Shown: positions 6,382 to 9,151 of the stretch, piece after piece
How positions within the stretch are numbered: the first letter of the stretch is position 1
How the letters are laid out: the number at the start of each line of letters is the position of its first letter
From: Chlamydiota bacterium
GTDB taxonomy: Bacteria > Chlamydiota > Chlamydiia > Chlamydiales > Rhabdochlamydiaceae
Assembly (NCBI GenBank): GCA_023265495.1
Contig: JAHFTP010000057.1
Coordinates: 1 to 9,151, forward strand
DNA: 9,151 bases
Reading direction: 5' to 3'
Position numbers and translations under genes: made by a program
The notes under the pieces: generated by a model
Told to the model about the DNA's origin: nothing
Database searches by the model: none
What the model saw: only the letters and a program-made list of their open reading frames with translations

Positions 6382-6543
6382 TGTTTTCTCAAAAAGCAGA
6401 ATTCATGATGAAAGCAAATATATCATTTGTCTGCAGTTATCGTAAATACTTTCAGTAAATAAAAAAGGGGGGAAGTTTGCCTGGTGATTAAAGTAGCAAG
6501 TCGGGTATCATCTTCTCGTTGAAAAAAGAAGAAAGAGGCGTAC
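6382..6543. promoter_or_regulatory. Divergent control region between oppA and rimO
   Basis: This 162-bp spacer must carry the start signals for the leftward opp operon and the rightward rimO-rlmI pair. A leftward promoter candidate is listed separately. Rightward, I find the rimO ribosome binding site (GAGG at 6535-6538, 5 bases before the ATG) but no convincing -35/-10 pair. A weak AT-rich stem TCTTCT/AGAAGA (6511-6516 with 6527-6532) sits just before that binding site. A short inverted repeat ATGAT/ATCAT (6405-6409 and 6422-6426) flanks the leftward -10 region. No small gene is evident. Confidence 0.5.
6417..6445 (-). promoter_or_regulatory. Promoter candidate for the opp operon
   Basis: On the minus strand TATATT (6417-6422) is a good -10 box. 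The hexamer 17 bases upstream, TTACGA (6440-6445), matches only three of six consensus -35 positions. Predicted transcription start is near 6410, giving a 29-base leader before oppA. The location is right but the -35 is weak. Confidence 0.4.
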
Positions 6544-7932
6544 ATGATTTCATCGGGGAATAAAATCCATTTTACTAGTCTTGGTTGCGCAAGAAATCTT
6601 GTGGATTCTGAGGTGATGCTAGGTATTTTGCTCAAAGAGGGCTATGAAGTTACCGAGCATAGGCACGAAGCTGATTTTCTTGTTATCAACACGTGTGGTT
6701 TTTTAGCTTCTTCTAGGCAAGAGTCTTCCGATGCCATTGGCGAGGCTATTGAAGGAAAGAAAAAAGGGGCTAAAGTCATCGTTGCCGGGTGCATGGTACA
6801 GAAGCACCAAGATGAGTTAAAAAGCAGATTCTCTGATATCCATTATTTCTTGGGGTCTGGGGATGTGGAAAAAATCTTAGAGGCGGTCCACTCGTCGGCT
6901 TCTGGAGAAGCTGTCACCTCTGCAAAAAGTTATTTGCAGTGGGGGGAGGTTCCTCGGATGGTATCTACACCAAAACATTATGCCTATCTGAAGATTGCAG
7001 AAGGATGCGCAAAGCAGTGCGCCTTTTGTATTATCCCTAAAATTAAGGGCCCTCTTAAAAGTAAGACCGTAGAGCAAGTACTCAAAGAATTTTCTCTGCT
7101 TTTAGACCAGGGTGTACATGAGGTGATATTAATTGCGCAGGATTTAGGAGATTTTGGCAAAGAAAGAAGAGAAAAAGGAGGATTAGAGCAACTACTTAAA
7201 GAGATGCTCAAAGTGAAGAAAGACTTTTGGCTGCGCCTTCTTTATTTATATCCTGATGAGATTACTGACGAACTCATAGAGATCGTCAAATCAGACAAGA
7301 GGATTTGCCCTTATCTCGATATGCCTTTGCAGCACATCAATAATGATATGCTCAAAGCCATGCGCCGCAAAACCTCCAAAGAGCAAATCCTAGACATACT
7401 CACTAAACTGCGCAAAGAAGTGCCACAAATCGTGATCAGAACGAGTTTAATGGTAGGGTTTCCTGGGGAGACGGAAGAACAATTCCAAGAGATGCTCAAA
7501 TTTATTAAAGAGTATCCTTTAGATAACATAGGGATCTTCAAGTACTCGCTGGAGAAAGAATCTTTTTCTGCGAAGATGGAAGGGCATATCAGTGAAGAGG
7601 TCAAACAAGACCGCTTTGAGAGACTCGCGAAAGAACAGCAAAAAGTCCTGAAAAAAAACAATAAAAAGTACTTAGGAAAAAAACTGTCTGTCATCGTGGA
7701 AGGATATCATCCCGAGTCTTCTTTGCTCATGCGAGGAAGATTCTATGGACAATGTCCGGAGATTGATGGTCAAGTTATTATCAACGACGGGCGCAAAGTG
7801 ACTGCTTTTGGAGAGATCTATGAAGTAGAGATCACACAAATTGTGGACTACGACCTCGTCGGACGGGTGGTGAGTCCTTTATCCAAGCCCCCAAAAGTCG
7901 TCAAAGACAAGTTGCAATTTGCTCATGCGTAA
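6544..7932 (+). CDS. rimO: Ribosomal protein S12 methylthiotransferase RimO
   Basis: RimO is a radical-SAM enzyme that adds a methylthio group to the beta-carbon of a conserved aspartate of ribosomal protein S12, near the decoding centre. The 462-residue protein has the N-terminal methylthiotransferase domain with cluster ligands Cys15 (in SLGCARNLVDSEVM, which separates RimO from MiaB), Cys51 (NTCGF) and Cys83 (AGCMVQ). The radical-SAM triad Cys155-x3-Cys159-x2-Cys162 follows in EGCAKQCAFCIIP, then the SAM barrel with MPLQH (260-264) and GFPGET (305-310). A TRAM RNA/protein-binding domain spans about 376-442. A 20-residue basic, Pro/Lys-rich tail follows, making it slightly longer than E. 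coli RimO. The start is fixed by an in-frame TGA at 6520-6522 and GAGG 5 bases before the ATG. It overlaps the next gene by 8 bp. Confidence 0.95.
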   Translation: MISSGNKIHFTSLGCARNLVDSEVMLGILLKEGYEVTEHRHEADFLVINTCGFLASSRQESSDAIGEAIEGKKKGAKVIVAGCMVQKHQDELKSRFSDIHYFLGSGDVEKILEAVHSSASGEAVTSAKSYLQWGEVPRMVSTPKHYAYLKIAEGCAKQCAFCIIPKIKGPLKSKTVEQVLKEFSLLLDQGVHEVILIAQDLGDFGKERREKGGLEQLLKEMLKVKKDFWLRLLYLYPDEITDELIEIVKSDKRICPYLDMPLQHINNDMLKAMRRKTSKEQILDILTKLRKEVPQIVIRTSLMVGFPGETEEQFQEMLKFIKEYPLDNIGIFKYSLEKESFSAKMEGHISEEVKQDRFERLAKEQQKVLKKNNKKYLGKKLSVIVEGYHPESSLLMRGRFYGQCPEIDGQVIINDGRKVTAFGEIYEVEITQIVDYDLVGRVVSPLSKPPKVVKDKLQFAHA

Positions 7933-9100
7933 AGTCGTATTAAAGCCAGGAAGAGAAAAATCTCTTCTCACGAATAGACATCCTTGGATTTTCTCCGGAG
8001 CTGTAGAGCAGTTTCCTTCAATGGAACATGGGGAAGTCGTCGCCGTAGTCAGCCATGAAGGGAAATTCCTTGCTCAGGCTTATTTCCATACAACAAACTC
8101 CTTAGCCGGCAGGGTTCTCTCTTTTGATTCAGGCATGTCCTTAGGGCAGATCATCGAATCTTCTTTACAGAAGGCCTATGCTCTGAGGCAGCGCTTCATC
8201 GACTTTTCTCAGACAGACTGTTATCGCCTGGTCAACGCAGAGGCAGATGGTCTTCCGGGACTTATTGTCGACTGTTATAAAGATGTGTTTGTGATCCAAG
8301 TCAACACCTGTGGAATGGAGAGGTTGAAGTCCTTACTGGTAGAAAAGCTCATTTCTCTTTTTCATCCCAGGTGCATTTATGAAAAATCTAACTCCTCTGC
8401 TCGCGTGCAAGAGGGTCTTCCTCTGTTCGAAGGGTATCTCTATGGAGAAAAAGTAGAAGAGGTGCAAGTCAAAGAAAATTCCATCTTCTTTAGTATCTCT
8501 TTACAAGAGAGCCAAAAAACCGGATTTTTTCTCGATCAAAGGGAGATGAGGTCTTTTATTGGACGTCACGCCAAAGGGCAAAGAGTGCTTAACTGCTTTG
8601 CCTATACGGGAGGGTTTTCCCTCTATGCCCTCTGCGGCGGGGCTAGCTTCGTAGAGAGTGTGGATGTCAGCCGCTCTGCCTGTGAGCAATCTCTTAAAAA
8701 TACAGAAATCAACAGCATAGATAAGGCTCTGCATAAAATAACCAAAGCAGATGTCATCGACTACCTCAAAAAACAAAAAGAGCTCGACTTTTCCCTCATC
8801 ATCTTAGATCCTCCGGCCTTTGCCAAACAAAGGAAAGATGTCCGAGCCGCTTCCATCTCCTATAAGAACTTAAACAGAGAAGTATATAAAAAGGCAAAGC
8901 CTGGAACGCTACTGCTTACATCTTCTTGTTCCTATTTCATGGACAGAGACCTTTTTGAGCAGATACTCTTCCAAGCAGCGTCAGAGGAGAAAAGGGAAGT
9001 AAAAATCCTCTCTCGCCACCTCTCTGCATTCGACCACCCCAGGTCCTTATACCATCCGGAAGGGGACTATTTGAAGAGTTTGCTTTTGTATATCGATTAG
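7925..9100 (+). CDS. rlmI: Class I SAM-dependent rRNA (cytosine-C5) methyltransferase, RlmI-like
   Basis: This 391-residue protein matches the RlmI family throughout; E. coli RlmI makes m5C at position 1962 of 23S rRNA. An N-terminal PUA-type RNA-binding domain begins with LKPGREKSLLTNRHPWIFSGA (residues 6-26). The middle domain contains RLVNAEADGLPGLIVD (101-116). The catalytic domain has KTGFFLDQR (198-206), the SAM-binding motif VLNCFAYTGGFS (221-232), DPPAFAK (295-301) and SSCS (333-336), where Cys335 is the expected catalytic nucleophile. DHPRSLYHPEGDYLK near the C-terminus is also typical. I chose ATG at 7925, which gives an 8-bp overlap (ATGCGTAA) with the rimO stop; a TTG at 7919 is possible. 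No ribosome binding site is visible, so translation is probably coupled to rimO. The exact target base is inferred from the family; RlmI subfamily assignment is firm, site specificity less so. Confidence 0.92.
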   Translation: MRKVVLKPGREKSLLTNRHPWIFSGAVEQFPSMEHGEVVAVVSHEGKFLAQAYFHTTNSLAGRVLSFDSGMSLGQIIESSLQKAYALRQRFIDFSQTDCYRLVNAEADGLPGLIVDCYKDVFVIQVNTCGMERLKSLLVEKLISLFHPRCIYEKSNSSARVQEGLPLFEGYLYGEKVEEVQVKENSIFFSISLQESQKTGFFLDQREMRSFIGRHAKGQRVLNCFAYTGGFSLYALCGGASFVESVDVSRSACEQSLKNTEINSIDKALHKITKADVIDYLKKQKELDFSLIILDPPAFAKQRKDVRAASISYKNLNREVYKKAKPGTLLLTSSCSYFMDRDLFEQILFQAASEEKREVKILSRHLSAFDHPRSLYHPEGDYLKSLLLYID

Positions 9101-9151
9101 ACCTGTCTGATATTTGCTTAGGTTAGAGAAAACTTCAGAAGGGCTTGTCAA
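9101..9151. other. Downstream flank of rlmI, no feature seen
   Basis: The 51 bases after the rlmI stop contain no recognisable hairpin with a T-run and no complete gene start that I can support. The terminator of the rimO-rlmI transcript is probably beyond the window. Confidence 0.4.

Noticed and set aside
6511..6532. Hairpin TCTTCT/AGAAGA before the rimO ribosome binding site as a possible riboswitch or attenuator
   Set aside because: Six AT-rich pairs around a 10-base loop are weak, the sequence is a purine/pyrimidine run, and no terminator or known riboswitch core is present.
6423..6635. 70-codon minus-strand frame across the oppA-rimO spacer
   Set aside because: Most of it overlaps the start of rimO and the control region, no convincing ribosome binding site precedes it, and the residues do not resemble a known small protein.
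7311..7694. 127-codon open frame on the minus strand inside rimO
   Set aside because: It lies wholly within a conserved radical-SAM gene, has low-complexity Ser/Leu/Phe composition and no promoter or ribosome binding site; it is an antisense shadow.
8501..8776. 91-codon open frame antisense to rlmI
   Set aside because: It covers the SAM-binding motif region of rlmI on the other strand and has no support as a gene.
1..9151. CRISPR array, insertion sequence, tRNA or defence system
   Set aside because: No regularly spaced repeats, transposase motifs, cloverleaf-forming sequence or recognisable defence gene were found on either strand.

Overview
The window reads as a chromosomal segment of a bacterium with moderate GC. 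The likeliest source is the phylum Chlamydiota, probably an environmental (Parachlamydiales-type) relative. This rests on the single-cluster oppABCDF order (recalled from memory as also present in C. trachomatis), on the style of the RimO protein, and on two small proteins with no recognisable domain. It is an inference; no rRNA or other phylogenetic marker lies in the window.

Layout. Positions 1-777 (minus strand) hold two unrecognised genes. One is a 117-residue N-terminal fragment cut by the left edge, which carries a diverged internal repeat. The other is a complete 124-residue protein 51 bp upstream of it. They appear to be driven from the AT-rich spacer 778-968, which has two sigma70-like promoter candidates and an 8-bp direct repeat. 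Positions 969-6381 (minus strand) hold a complete, tightly packed oppA-oppB-oppC-oppD-oppF peptide ABC importer operon. Three of its junctions are 4-bp ATGA overlaps. It ends in a compact hairpin/T-run terminator whose loop contains the oppF stop codon. Positions 6382-6543 are a divergent control region. Positions 6544-9100 (plus strand) hold rimO and an rlmI-like gene that overlap by 8 bp. The last 51 bp show no gene.

How the genes work together. OppA is predicted to be a lipoprotein that captures peptides, OppB and OppC form the membrane channel, and OppD and OppF are the paired ATPases. Every subunit looks intact. The peptide-contact segment of OppA, however, lacks the aspartate that holds the peptide amino group in enterobacterial OppA, which suggests a shifted ligand range. 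The divergent pair modifies the ribosome: RimO methylthiolates protein S12, and the RlmI-like enzyme methylates a cytosine of 23S rRNA.

Most of the window is well-understood housekeeping. The part most likely to be new is the left end: the repeat-bearing partial protein and its 124-residue companion, possibly lineage-specific. I see no mobile element, CRISPR array, tRNA, rRNA or defence system here.
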